Assembly: GCF_000745425.1 (NCBI RefSeq)
Contig: NZ_JQJH01000005.1
Span: forward strand, 152,178 to 216,177
DNA: 64,000 nucleotides
Direction: 5' to 3'
DNA from: Beijerinckia mobilis
GTDB lineage: Bacteria > Pseudomonadota > Alphaproteobacteria > Rhizobiales > Beijerinckiaceae
Shown here: positions 1 to 8,920 of the stretch, one piece after another
How the letters are laid out: the number at the start of each line of letters is the position of its first letter
Position numbering within the stretch: position 1 is the stretch's first letter
Position numbers and translations under genes: made by a program
The notes under the pieces: model-generated
Database searches by the model: none
Told to the model about the DNA's origin: nothing
The model's input: only the letters and a program-made list of their open reading frames with translations

Positions 1-529
1 TCGGCGGGGTCGAGGCGTCGCCGGATTTCGGCATAGGCGCGTCCGCCGGCAGGCCGCGGACTTCCGGATAGGCGGCATTGCACATGATGCCGCAGATGCG
101 CGAGAGAACTGCGACGAAAGCTTCCGCCACCTGGCCGTTGAAGATTTCGTCCCCCAATTGCTTATGGAATGTCCACAGCAATGCTTTCACGAATGGCTGA
201 TAATGCTCGAGCTTGACACCCGCCTTCATGTGGACGACGCCAAGCTCCTGCATCGTGTTCAGCGTGTCGTGCAGACGGTTCATTGACCGCACGAGCAGGG
301 TGAGCATATCGGGGAATTTCTGCTTGGTGCCTTCGAGATCCTTGAAGAGTTCCTGCGTATCGGGCGCGAGTTCGAACAGTTTCGGATAGAAGACATCGCC
401 GAATGCCTGATTGGCGTCCCGCTTCTGCTTTTCATAGCGCTGAATGATGATCTCGCTATTGCCTTCCGGCCGGGGCGGCAGCAGGCGGATGATCGTTCGC
501 TTGACGATTTCCACTTGTTCGTTGGTCAT
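1..529 (-). CDS. Globin-family protein (partial, C-terminus off window)
   Basis: This reverse-strand gene starts at ATG 529 and runs off the left edge, leaving 176 residues. A charged N-terminal arm of about 40 residues precedes a helix with FYPKLFELAPDTQELF, the typical A-B helix region of flavohaemoglobin-type globins. HMKAGVKLEHYQPF, about 100 residues in, matches the F-helix and FG-corner pattern in which the His is the proximal haem ligand. A haem-binding role in O2 or NO handling or sensing is therefore likely. The missing C-terminus decides whether this is a single-domain globin or a globin fused to a reductase or signalling domain. No operon partner is visible inside the window. Confidence 0.75.
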   Translation of the reverse strand, partial: MTNEQVEIVKRTIIRLLPPRPEGNSEIIIQRYEKQKRDANQAFGDVFYPKLFELAPDTQELFKDLEGTKQKFPDMLTLLVRSMNRLHDTLNTMQELGVVHMKAGVKLEHYQPFVKALLWTFHKQLGDEIFNGQVAEAFVAVLSRICGIMCNAAYPEVRGLPADAPMPKSGDASTPP

Positions 530-1101
530 CGAACCTATCCTCTTGTTACAGTGACGAGTTTCGCGAGGTCGAGAGCGACACAGGCTGCGATCGGCAACGG
601 GTATTCTGGAATGGAAGGAAGCGCCAGACCCTTTTTCTCAAGTCCCGGGGCTTCTCCTTGTTGGCGTAAGGACAAGCAGTTTATATGCCTTGGCTGCTCT
701 CTCCCGCAGGGTATCGCGCAGCCTGCAGCGTCTGTACCGGCCAAACGCGAGCCGTAGCAGAGCGCGCATATGTGGGCTTGCGCAAATGCGCGGCTTGCGG
801 CATATGAACCGCTCACGAGGCTCGCTGCCCGTGGTGCGGCTTCGCCGTACCTGGTTGTGGCGGCGGCGTTGGGCGGGGCCTGTCCGGATCTTTCCGAGCG
901 GCTTCACTTGGATAAAGAGTGTATCGGACCGTCTTATTTGACCGTCCGAGCCTCAGGGATGCCTGGGTCACGAGGCGAAAGCGATCGTCTCGAGAGGCTG
1001 CGGGGACTTCTCCACCCAACCATGAATTCATGAGGATCATGCGGGAAGCGCAGTGCTTCCACAGGGTCCTCCATTGCAAACGAAGACCCTGGATCGAAAC
1101 G
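530..1101. other. Intergenic region, nothing recognised
   Basis: About 570 bases lie between the divergent globin gene and rpmJ. Open frames on both strands here are short, arginine-rich and overlap each other, as random frames in GC-rich DNA do. I see no RNA gene or clear terminator. The promoters of both flanking genes must lie here. Confidence 0.5.
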
Positions 1102-1227
1102 ATGAAAGTCCGTAATTCCCTCAAGTCGCTGCGCACGCGCCATCGCGACAATCGCCTCGTGCGCCGCAAGGGGCGCGTCTATATCATCAACAAGACCCAG
1201 AAGCGCTATAAGGCCCGCCAAGGCTAA
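1102..1227 (+). CDS. rpmJ: 50S ribosomal protein L36, zinc-free form
   Basis: A 41-residue basic protein beginning [10 protein letters not shown] and ending KRYKARQG, the signature ends of bL36, a component of the large ribosomal subunit. The zinc-ribbon Cys/His ligands of classical L36 are absent, with [11 protein letters not shown] in their place. This is the Cys-free form usual in Alphaproteobacteria, which needs no zinc. A longer in-frame ORF opens upstream, but only this ATG gives the family N-terminus. It stands alone here, outside any ribosomal protein operon, which is normal for this form. Confidence 0.95.
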   Translation: MKVRNSLKSLRTRHRDNRLVRRKGRVYIINKTQKRYKARQG

Positions 1228-1417
1228 CCTCCCATAGTGGAGGTAGCTTGCCGTTTGGTGCTGATTCCATGGCATAAGCCAGCTCGGCCTGCGAGCCCGG
1301 CTACCTGAAGCCGGAAAATCGCAAACGGAAGGCGGAACGAGCCCCTTTGTTTCCGAATTCACCTGGTGTGATTCGCCGCATTTTGACCTTGATGCGCGAC
1401 TGGTCTACCTTGAGGCC

Positions 1418-2299
1418 ATGCAGAGGTTTTCTCCTTTTATGGGCTCGCATGCGGCGAATGGCGTCCCTCGTGTGATGACATTCGGATCCTTGTCTGCGTC
1501 CCGTTGGATGGCCGCTTTTACTTTTGCGGCTTTTCTTTCCTGTTCCGTGGCGTTTTGCGATTCCTATACGCCGCGCAATCCATCGCCTTTCGGTCCGGAT
1601 TGGCGTGCGCAGGATGATTGGTCCTATCCGCGCGATCCGATGCAGGGCTGGCCATTCGGACAGGCTCCTGAAACCTATCCCCCGAATCGCTACCAGCGCC
1701 ATTCCCACACGCCGGAGCCGCATATAGCGCCCCGGCATGAGGAAGCCAAACCCCGGCCGGATCCTGCTGAACGATTGAAAAAGGCTCTGGCACCGCCGCC
1801 AGATCCCAATGTTCAGCGTGAGCAGGCTCTGAAAAATCTGCAAGATCGGCTGCAGGCGGCGCAAGATGCGGATGAAGCCAAGGGGCTTGCAGGCCTCATT
1901 CAGGAAATCTGGCTCCGCTCACCCTCCCCGACGGCTAATCTGCTGATACGGCGCGCGGGCGCTGCGAGCTTGGCGAAGGATTTTTCCTCCGCCGAGGATA
2001 TTCTCGACAGGCTGGTGTTGTTGCAGCCGAATTGGGCTGAGGCGCATAATCAGCGGGCCCAATTACGTTTTCTGACAGGCAATTTTCAGGGTGCGATGAT
2101 CGACATCGATGAAACCCTGCGCCTTGAGCCGAGGCATTTCGGCGCGATGACGACAATGGGCCTTATTCTCGAACAGACCGGCTTTGAAGCGCAGGCATTG
2201 ACCATCTTTCGCAAAAGCTTGACCGTTTATCCGCATCAGCCTGCCGTCGAAGCTCTCGTCAAGAAGCTCACTCTGGCGGTCGAGGGCCGCGATATTTAG
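1418..2299 (+). CDS. TPR-repeat protein, probably periplasmic
   Basis: A 293-residue protein. An uncleaved leader of about 20 residues is followed by a likely signal peptide (WMAAFTFAAFLSCSVAFC), so the true start may be ATG 1475. After it come a Pro/Arg-rich segment and, from about residue 150, helical repeats such as NWAEAHNQRAQLRFLTGNF and EPRHFGAMTTMGLILEQTG with the TPR spacing of small and aromatic residues. TPR domains mediate protein contacts, so this may be an envelope scaffold. The specific partner is unknown. It stands as a single gene between rpmJ and a convergent transporter pseudogene. Confidence 0.75.
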   Translation: MQRFSPFMGSHAANGVPRVMTFGSLSASRWMAAFTFAAFLSCSVAFCDSYTPRNPSPFGPDWRAQDDWSYPRDPMQGWPFGQAPETYPPNRYQRHSHTPEPHIAPRHEEAKPRPDPAERLKKALAPPPDPNVQREQALKNLQDRLQAAQDADEAKGLAGLIQEIWLRSPSPTANLLIRRAGAASLAKDFSSAEDILDRLVLLQPNWAEAHNQRAQLRFLTGNFQGAMIDIDETLRLEPRHFGAMTTMGLILEQTGFEAQALTIFRKSLTVYPHQPAVEALVKKLTLAVEGRDI

Positions 2300-2367
2300 A
2301 GATTTACAGCGTTCAGAGAAAGTTGTGTGGAAGCGCTGCACAATCGCTCGTGGCGAGATCCCGGCTC

Positions 2368-3591
2368 TCAGGGCTGCGCATTGCGAAACAGACGCGCGCT
2401 GGCAAACCACAGGCTGGCGGAAGCGAGGCCGCAACCGGCGATGGCCAGAACCAGCGGATAGGCGGACTCGTTCTGGCAGGCAGCGATAAGCGAACTCGCA
2501 ATAAAGGCAAGGCCGAACTGGAACACGCCGATCAGTGACGAGCCGCTGCCGCCATGGGCGCCGCTTGCGGCCATGGCGATGGCGGCGCTGTTGGCGCCGA
2601 TGAAACCGAGCGTGCCGATGGCGAACCACAACGCGATCAGAATGCCCGGCAGAGAATGGAAGGAGACCATGAGTACGGCGGCGAGGCCGGCGATAACATT
2701 GACGATCAATGCCGAGCCGAGCACGGTTTGCGGGCTTTTACGGTGCAGCGCCATGCGATTGCTCTGGCCGGCAAGGATCAGCGCCAGGGCCACGCAACCG
2801 AAAATCCAGCCGTAAGTCTGCGCGCTGACATGGAAGAGGGTGATGAAGACGAAGGGCGAGCCGGTTATGAAGGCGAACATCGAAGCCTGCGCCAGCCCTC
2901 CGGCAACGACCGGCACGCCAAAGGCCGGGTTGCGCAACAGATCGACCCAGATCCGCAGGATCGCGAAAAGATTGGATTTGTGCCTGTCTTCCGGGGCGAG
3001 GGTTTTGGGGACGAACAGCAAGAACAAAGTGCCGCAGATGAGGCCGAAGCCGAGCATGATGAGGAAGATCACCTGCCAGCTGGCATGGGAGACGACGAAG
3101 CCGCCGAGGACCGGCGCCAGCATCGGCACCAGGGTCATGATCATGATGAGAAGCGAGAGTGTCCGCGCGGCTTCCCGTGGCGCATAGAGATCCCTCACGA
3201 TGGCGCGCCCGATGATCATGCCGGCGCTGCCGCCGATAGCCTGAAAGAAACGCAGAACTGTGAAGGTGTGAAGATCCGGCGCGAAGAGGCAGCCGGCCGT
3301 CGCTACGACATAGATGGATACGCCCGCGAGCAAGGGTCGGCGCCGGCCATAGCGATCGGCCAATGGTCCATAAACACCCTAACCTAAGGCAAGGCCGAGA
3401 AAAAACACCGAAAGCGTGATTTCGATGGCACTATCGGCGACGCCGAAACGGTCCGCCATCACATGGAAGGCTGGCAGATACATATCTGTGGCCATCGGTG
3501 GAAAGCCGGCAAGGAGCGCCAGCACCACGATGAGAAGAAAGGGCGGAATTTTTTTCGCAGGTTTTGGCGCGGTCACAATCATGTCTGTCAC
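2368..3591 (-). pseudogene. Bcr/CflA-type MFS efflux transporter interrupted by one amber codon
   Basis: The frame begins at GTG 3591 (ATG 3582 is an alternative) and encodes TM1 with PPMATDMYLPAFHVMA, typical of the Bcr/CflA drug-efflux family. At 3379-3381 it meets TAG after FFLGLALG. The same frame then continues without any indel as GVYGPLADRYGRRRP, the family loop 2-3 motif, through 331 more residues with about 10 further membrane spans. Homologues normally have Gln at the stop position, so CAG to TAG is the simplest cause. Without the stop the protein would be about 407 residues, the normal family length. Unless the amber is suppressed or internal initiation occurs, no full-length transporter is made. 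Confidence 0.85.
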
Positions 3592-4598
3592 TGATGGCGG
3601 AGGGGCAGCGGGTCATCGCAATTGCCGAGGAGGCTGATGAGCGAACTATGCCCATGACGAAGGGGTGCGGATTGCCCTGAATCCTAAGGGCCGTGGTGGC
3701 TTCACGCCAGCCAGAGCCGCGCCATGACTTTGTCTCTCACCTGATCGTGAAAGTCCGGCCCGGGAATCTCATTCCTTTGCCCGAGGATCGCGCCGGTCAA
3801 CGAAAGGCTTCCGTCTCGCTTGGCCCTGCCTGCGGCTGACACCAGGATCTCGCAGCCTCACAAACGGCATGCCGTCTGCCAGATTTGCGGCATGATCGTT
3901 ACCGATCTTGAAGGCGCTTCCTCCGATGGCTTGTCCCTTCGTGATTATCGTGACGATACCGATTGATGGTGTCGTCCTTGATTGTGGGTTCCTGTTTAGC
4001 CGATGGTCTCGAATTTCTTCCGTGCCGACCCGTCGCCTTGGGCTTCGGGCTGACGGGAAATGAGCCGGTGCCGGAAACAACGATGCTGCAATGGAAAAAG
4101 ATTCAGGACAAGCAGTTTTTCCTGTCGGAATGATTTATGCGCTTGAACGTGCGGTTTGCGGAGCTACTGCCCTGGTTTGTGCAATGCCGGACCTTTGAAA
4201 TGACATTCGCGGAAGTGCGCTGTCATTTCGGCGTCGAATCCTGTGTCTGAAAAGAGATGATGCCGTGAAGTGATTGCGGGATTATCCCAAGATCAAGCGC
4301 ATTTCCGGCTGTATGCGTGCCAGGTCCGCCAAGCTTGACAAAGATGCTATCGTAACAAAACTCAATCACACATCTTTGGCCTTGAAACCGGATTTCTCGC
4401 CGAGACACGGTATGCCATCGCACATTCAACGGGGTGAGACTTCTTCACAGAGGACCAAAGCAGCCTGCTGCCCGGAGCGTTATGGCATTGGAGTCAAAAT
4501 TATTGCCCTATTCAAAAGCATTTGACGTGGTTGCGGAATAGAAAGCGTCGCCCTTCCTTTGGTGGACCAGGCGACGCGTCTGTGCCGCGCTCCCGTCC
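3592..4598. other. 1-kb gene-poor region
   Basis: No convincing gene lies between the MFS pseudogene and chpT. Reverse frames at 3769-4080 and 4223-4429 are open but match no family I recognise and have no clear ribosome-binding sites. An imperfect inverted repeat at about 4542-4578 (GCGTCGCC with GGCGACGC) just past the chpT stop may act as its terminator. Confidence 0.4.
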
Positions 4599-5270
4599 TC
4601 AGGCGACGGATTCCAGAGCGTTCGTGGCGGGAATAGGGGTGGCGGTGATCCGGATGAGATTGGGCTCGGCATCGAGGGCGAGCGTCATACCGGCGCTTTT
4701 GGCGACGAGACCCGTATAATAGGCCTGAATTCCGTGAGCATCGACCGATCCCGATTCCGGCGTGCCCGCAAGCAGCGGAGGCACGTGATTGGCGAGACGG
4801 GCATTGGTGCCCTGCGCTTCGATCTGGAGATGGGTCGCCGCCTCGCCCCCTTCTATGGTGACGGAAACGACGCCGCCGCGCGGCAGGGCGGTCATGCCGA
4901 TGAGGCTGAGATTCAGGACGAGCTTTACCTTGTCCTTGGCCATCAACACACGGGGGACGTGCCAGTCGAGACTCGCCTTGCCGTCCGCGAAAAGACCGCG
5001 GACCACGCGTTCCGCATCCCCCGTATCGATCATGGCTCCCGCCGATCCGGCGGCGCCGAAAGCAAGCCGGCAGAATTGCAGGCGTGAAGAGGCTGTCTCA
5101 GCGCTTTTCTTGATCAATTCAAGAGCGAGTTCGCGCTGGCTTTCGTCCTTTTCTTCCTCGAGAACTTCGAGTCCGTTGACGATGGCGCCGACCGGGCTGA
5201 TGACGTCATGGCAGACCCGCGAACAGAGCAGGGCGGCGAGATCCATGGCATCGAGGGAGAATTGGGTCAT
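4599..5270 (-). CDS. chpT: Histidine phosphotransferase ChpT
   Basis: A 223-residue cytoplasmic protein starting MTQFSLDAMDLAALLC at 5270, preceded by GGAAGA. The N-terminal helix CSRVCHDVISPVGAIVNGLE carries the His of the phosphotransfer helical hairpin, followed by a degenerate HATPase-like domain without ATP-binding motifs, as in known ChpT. In Alphaproteobacteria ChpT passes phosphate from CckA to CtrA and CpdR and so controls cell-cycle and development genes. Two TTAA half-sites at 5392 and 5402, about 125 bases upstream, resemble a CtrA site, but the spacer is 6 rather than the usual 7 bases, so this is only suggestive. Confidence 0.9.
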   Translation of the reverse strand: MTQFSLDAMDLAALLCSRVCHDVISPVGAIVNGLEVLEEEKDESQRELALELIKKSAETASSRLQFCRLAFGAAGSAGAMIDTGDAERVVRGLFADGKASLDWHVPRVLMAKDKVKLVLNLSLIGMTALPRGGVVSVTIEGGEAATHLQIEAQGTNARLANHVPPLLAGTPESGSVDAHGIQAYYTGLVAKSAGMTLALDAEPNLIRITATPIPATNALESVA

Positions 5271-5784
5271 TCGTCTTCCATATTGAATGAGAGGCGCAGG
5301 CCGCGCGGATGAAGGCACGGACCGGCGCAAAAGACCGGCTGAAAAGGTCGGCTCTCCGCCCCGCAAGGCCGGAAACTTTGTCTGAGTATGGTTAACAATG
5401 GTTAATAATTTGATTGCAAATCGCAGCGATGGTCGCTCTTTGAAGATCGTTCATTGGTTGTCGGGTGCAAATCAATCGCAGAGATGCAAGTGATTCCAAA
5501 GTTTTGGAACGCTGAAAGTCCTAATCACTTCATTTTATCGCGGCAGCCTTGCCCCAATCTTGACAAAATTCACCATTTCAGGTGCTTCATCGCCGCTCGT
5601 GCCAGGGGCTGCAAATTGCCCGTCATCTCCTTATTTTTAAAGGGGATAAAGCAAGGCGTTCAGGCCTGCGGGGATAGCCGTAGCCTTCGTCTTTTCGTCC
5701 CATGGCCATATGTGGATAAAGACTTTAATTTAAATTGGAATTCAGGAAGGAATCCGTCACGTTACGGATGCAAGGCCAGGGTCC
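5271..5784. other. Intergenic region between divergent chpT and cysQ
   Basis: About 510 bases, AT-richer than the flanks, between two divergent genes. It contains the paired TTAA motifs near 5392-5405 and no supported coding frame. The one long forward frame through it overlaps cysQ out of frame and has atypical composition. Confidence 0.5.
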
Positions 5785-6681
5785 ATGATGAATGCTGTGA
5801 TCAACGCAAATTCCTCCCTCGCGCCAAATGGCCGTGCCCCGACAAGCCGGTTATCTCCACAGCAGCGCGACGCGATAGCGGAGATTTTCGGCGTCATCGT
5901 GCTGGAGGCTGCTGTCGAGGTCATGCGGGTCTATTGCAGTGACCCTCATGCCCGGTGCAAGCCGGATCAGAGCCCCGTATGTGATGCCGATGAGAAGGCG
6001 GAAGCGATCATTCTCGCGCGCCTTGCCGATAAACTGCCGCAATTTTCTGTGGTGGCCGAAGAGGCCTGCGCCCGCGGCGAGCGCCCGCTTTGCGGCTCTT
6101 CCTTCATCCTTGTGGATCCGGTCGATGGCACCAAGGAGTTTTTGAGCCGCACCAATGAATTCACCATCAATATCGCGTTGATCGAGGCGGATGAGCCGGT
6201 CGTCGGCGTCGTCTATGCCCCGGCCATCGATCGGCTGTGGCTGGGCGGTGGCGAGGCATCGGTCTGCACCGTCGCTCCAGGCCAACCCCTCCCCGCGCGC
6301 GAGGCTCGCACGCATATTCATGTTCGCCCGGCGCCCGTCGAGGGGCTCACTGCTTTGGCCAGCCGCTCACATTCCAATGCTGAGACGGAAGAGTTTCTCG
6401 GCCATTTACCGGTTGTCGAACGCTATTCGGCGGGGTCTTCGCTCAAATTCTGCGCTGTCGCCGAGGGACGCGCCGATGTCTATCCCCGTTTCGGGCCCAC
6501 CATGGAATGGGATACGGCGGCGGGCGATGCTATATTGCGGGCAGCCGGCGGTTTGGTGCTCGATCTCGACAATCATCCGCTCGCCTATGGCAAGGCGAAG
6601 GCGAATTACCGCAATACGTTTTTCATTGCCTGGGGCGATCATTCGATCATACCCGACAAGCCCATCGCTTCCCTCTCCTGA
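5785..6681 (+). CDS. cysQ: 3'(2'),5'-bisphosphate nucleotidase CysQ
   Basis: A 298-residue inositol-monophosphatase-fold protein. The Mg-binding motifs are present: SVVAEE in the first half, the central DPVDGTKEF, and WDTAAGDAILRAAGG near the C-terminus. This set marks CysQ, which hydrolyses 3'-phosphoadenosine 5'-phosphate, the toxic by-product of sulfate assimilation, to AMP. The N-terminal arm of about 28 residues is a little longer than usual. Two consecutive ATG codons (5785 and 5788) follow CAGGGTCC, and either could start. No sulfate-assimilation genes are adjacent; the gene appears monocistronic. Confidence 0.93.
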   Translation: MMNAVINANSSLAPNGRAPTSRLSPQQRDAIAEIFGVIVLEAAVEVMRVYCSDPHARCKPDQSPVCDADEKAEAIILARLADKLPQFSVVAEEACARGERPLCGSSFILVDPVDGTKEFLSRTNEFTINIALIEADEPVVGVVYAPAIDRLWLGGGEASVCTVAPGQPLPAREARTHIHVRPAPVEGLTALASRSHSNAETEEFLGHLPVVERYSAGSSLKFCAVAEGRADVYPRFGPTMEWDTAAGDAILRAAGGLVLDLDNHPLAYGKAKANYRNTFFIAWGDHSIIPDKPIASLS

Positions 6682-6887
6682 GCAGGTGGGAACGGGCATC
6701 CGCTGGTAAGCCACCGCGTAGTGGTGGTACGCGAATCACCCCCGGATTTGCCACGCGAGTAGGCCATTCTAAGACTTCGTTAACCCCCTTGCTTCAAAGC
6801 TCGTCAGGATCCTCGAAGAGGGTCCAAATTTACGCACAGTTGCAAATTTAAGACTGCTGCAAATTGGCGCTGCTGACGGAGGGGCTG

Positions 6888-7502
6888 ATGCATTCGCGCA
6901 GGACTGTGACGCAAGGACTTCTCGGCATGGCGGGCCTTAGAATGGCAGGTCTTGCGGGAACCGGCCTGGGGTTTGGAGGCATATCAGGAGCGAGAGCCGC
7001 TCCCGAGCCCGAACGGCCCGAGGATATTTCGACCGAGGAAGTGCTTGAAAGCGGCCACCGTTTCTTCGGCTCTCTCTCGCGCGGTCTCGCCAAAATCGTT
7101 GAAAGCGCGACGCGGCAATGGGGCCGCCCCAATGGCTATATTCTCGGTCAGGAAGCCAGCGGAGCCTTCATCGGCGGTCTGCGCTATGGCGAGGGTGTGA
7201 TGTATACGCGCAACGCCGGTAATCTGCGGGTCTATTGGCAGGGGCCGTCGCTCGGCTTCGATGCCGGGGCCGATGGCGATCGCACCATGATGCTGGTTTA
7301 TAATCTGCCGGCGGCTCAAGCGATTTATAACCGTTATGGCGGCGTGGCAGGTTCCGCCTATGCCATCGGCGGCTTCGGCATGACCGCGCTGATGATGGAT
7401 GATGTTTACATCGTTCCGATCCGGGCGGGTATCGGCGCAAGGCTTGGCTTGAATATTTCCTATCTGAAGTTTACCCCGACCTCGACCTGGAATCCCTTCT
7501 GA
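6888..7502 (+). CDS. eipA: EipA-like DUF1134 envelope protein
   Basis: A 204-residue protein starting at ATG 6888, six bases after GGAGG; an upstream in-frame TTG lacks such a site. The N-terminus (MHSRRTVTQGLLGMAGL) resembles an export signal. The body, from EDISTEEVLESG onward, has GYILGQEASGAFIGGLRYG and AIGGFGMTALMMDD, hallmarks of DUF1134. The Brucella member EipA is a periplasmic beta-barrel protein needed for envelope integrity and linked to O-polysaccharide. The same general role is inferred here. It stands alone. Confidence 0.85.
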   Translation: MHSRRTVTQGLLGMAGLRMAGLAGTGLGFGGISGARAAPEPERPEDISTEEVLESGHRFFGSLSRGLAKIVESATRQWGRPNGYILGQEASGAFIGGLRYGEGVMYTRNAGNLRVYWQGPSLGFDAGADGDRTMMLVYNLPAAQAIYNRYGGVAGSAYAIGGFGMTALMMDDVYIVPIRAGIGARLGLNISYLKFTPTSTWNPF

Positions 7503-7886
7503 CGCCAAAATCCGCGCGGCATGAAGCATCAGGATTTGGCGCCCGCGAAAACGGGGGAGGGGCGGCTCTCAGGCCGGACTGCATTGATCTAAAGGCCGTG
7601 GCCATGGGGACTTGGTATGCCACCATTCCGAAGGAATAAGGCGGTATCCTCTTTCAAATCTCCGAAACAGAACGATTTGAAAGATCGGAACCTGGAAATC
7701 CTGCGGAATCCGGGTCTATGACATCCCGATGGCGCGTCCTTGTGCGTTCTGGATTCATCCGGAAACGCTCCGCTCAAAAACAAGGGTATTTTCATTCAGG
7801 GGCAATCGCGAAGCGATTCAACATGAACGGAAATGCTCCAGGCCCCGAGCGGCACGCCGTTATTCGTCCAATCTGTGGCAGGCTGC
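7503..7886. other. Intergenic region, nothing recognised
   Basis: About 380 bases between eipA and the next membrane protein gene. No supported ORF, RNA gene or terminator was seen. Confidence 0.45.
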
Positions 7887-8687
7887 GTGATCGAACAGAT
7901 AATGCTTTTCGGGCTTGGCTTCCTGATCGCGGGAATGCTGGCGCTGGCTTTTGTTCCGGTTTTCTGGCACCGGGCTCTGCGTTTGACGCGGGCGCGGCTC
8001 GAACGGCAATTGCCCCTGACGCCTGAGGAGATTCAGGCCGATCAGGATTTCCTCCGTGCCGAAGCGGCGCTCCAGCAGAGGCGGCTGGAACAGAAATGCG
8101 AGGCTGCCAATGAGGCGCATATCGGCGATATGGTGGAGATCGGCCGGCGCGAATGGCGCATCGGCCATCTCGTCACGGAACTCGACCAACAGAGCAGCCT
8201 CGCGCGCGAGCGTCTGAATGAGATCAATCGACTGAGCGGTTTGCTGCAAGGATCCGAAACCGAAGCTGCGAGCCTCCTGCAGCGTTTCGAAGCGATCCGG
8301 TTTCTCTGCGAGGAACAGGCGACGGCCCTGCAGAAACTGCAGGAGGAAAGGGATCAGTTCCTCCGCGAGAAGGAAGATAAATCACTGGCGCTCGTCAATT
8401 GCCTGAAGGCGCTTGCCGAATTGCATGAACGCCATCGCGCGCTGCTCCACCGCATGGAGGCCCAAGATGGAGGGCGGGCTGGAGGGCAGGGTGGTGGCGA
8501 CAAAGCCCCACGCAGTTTCGAGGATGATCTCGCCGAAGCGCGCGTCAGAGACGGCCGGCCGCCGAGCCAGGAAGCCATGCTGCTGCGTCAGGAAATCCGC
8601 AAGGTGGGAGCGGAAATGGTGGGTCTCATGCGCGAGGCCCATGAGGATGAGCGGAAACGCCCGGATCAGATGAAAACGAAGCGGTGA
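7887..8687 (+). CDS. Membrane-anchored coiled-coil protein, unknown function
   Basis: The likely start is GTG 7887 (VIEQIMLFG), which gives a short N-terminal tail before one membrane span (FGLGFLIAGMLALAFVPVFW). An upstream in-frame ATG at 7833 also has a weak Shine-Dalgarno. The rest, about 220 residues, is strongly helical and charged with heptad-like stretches (LNEINRLSGLLQGSE, LQKLQEERDQFLREKED), so it probably forms a cytoplasmic coiled coil. From memory, similar proteins occur across Hyphomicrobiales, often annotated hypothetical. No enzymatic motif is visible. It lies about 230 bases upstream of the ABC-F gene. Confidence 0.7.
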   Translation: MIEQIMLFGLGFLIAGMLALAFVPVFWHRALRLTRARLERQLPLTPEEIQADQDFLRAEAALQQRRLEQKCEAANEAHIGDMVEIGRREWRIGHLVTELDQQSSLARERLNEINRLSGLLQGSETEAASLLQRFEAIRFLCEEQATALQKLQEERDQFLREKEDKSLALVNCLKALAELHERHRALLHRMEAQDGGRAGGQGGGDKAPRSFEDDLAEARVRDGRPPSQEAMLLRQEIRKVGAEMVGLMREAHEDERKRPDQMKTKR

Positions 8688-8920
8688 AGGGGGCTGATCC
8701 CCGCGCAGATTTGCGGATGCGTTTGATAGGCCTGGTTTCATCGCGCTTCAAGACGATGAGACAGGCTGCGTGCCGTCCTGCCCGATGTTTCCCTTCAGTG
8801 AGTGCACCAAACCCGCGCTGTTGCTGGATCGCTCTGCGATGGCGGCTGCGGCCGTCCGCTCTTTCGCTTCCTCAGCCCATAGCGTATTGGCACAGAATCT
8901 TCCCCGGATGCGGCGCACTC

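Noticed and set aside
2554..3387. A 277-codon forward frame opposite the MFS transporter pseudogene
   Set aside because: Glu/Asp/Gly-rich antisense translation with no domain; the transporter reading explains the conservation.
5392..5405. CtrA-binding site upstream of chpT
   Set aside because: Two TTAA half-sites are present but separated by 6 rather than 7 bases, so not reported as a site.
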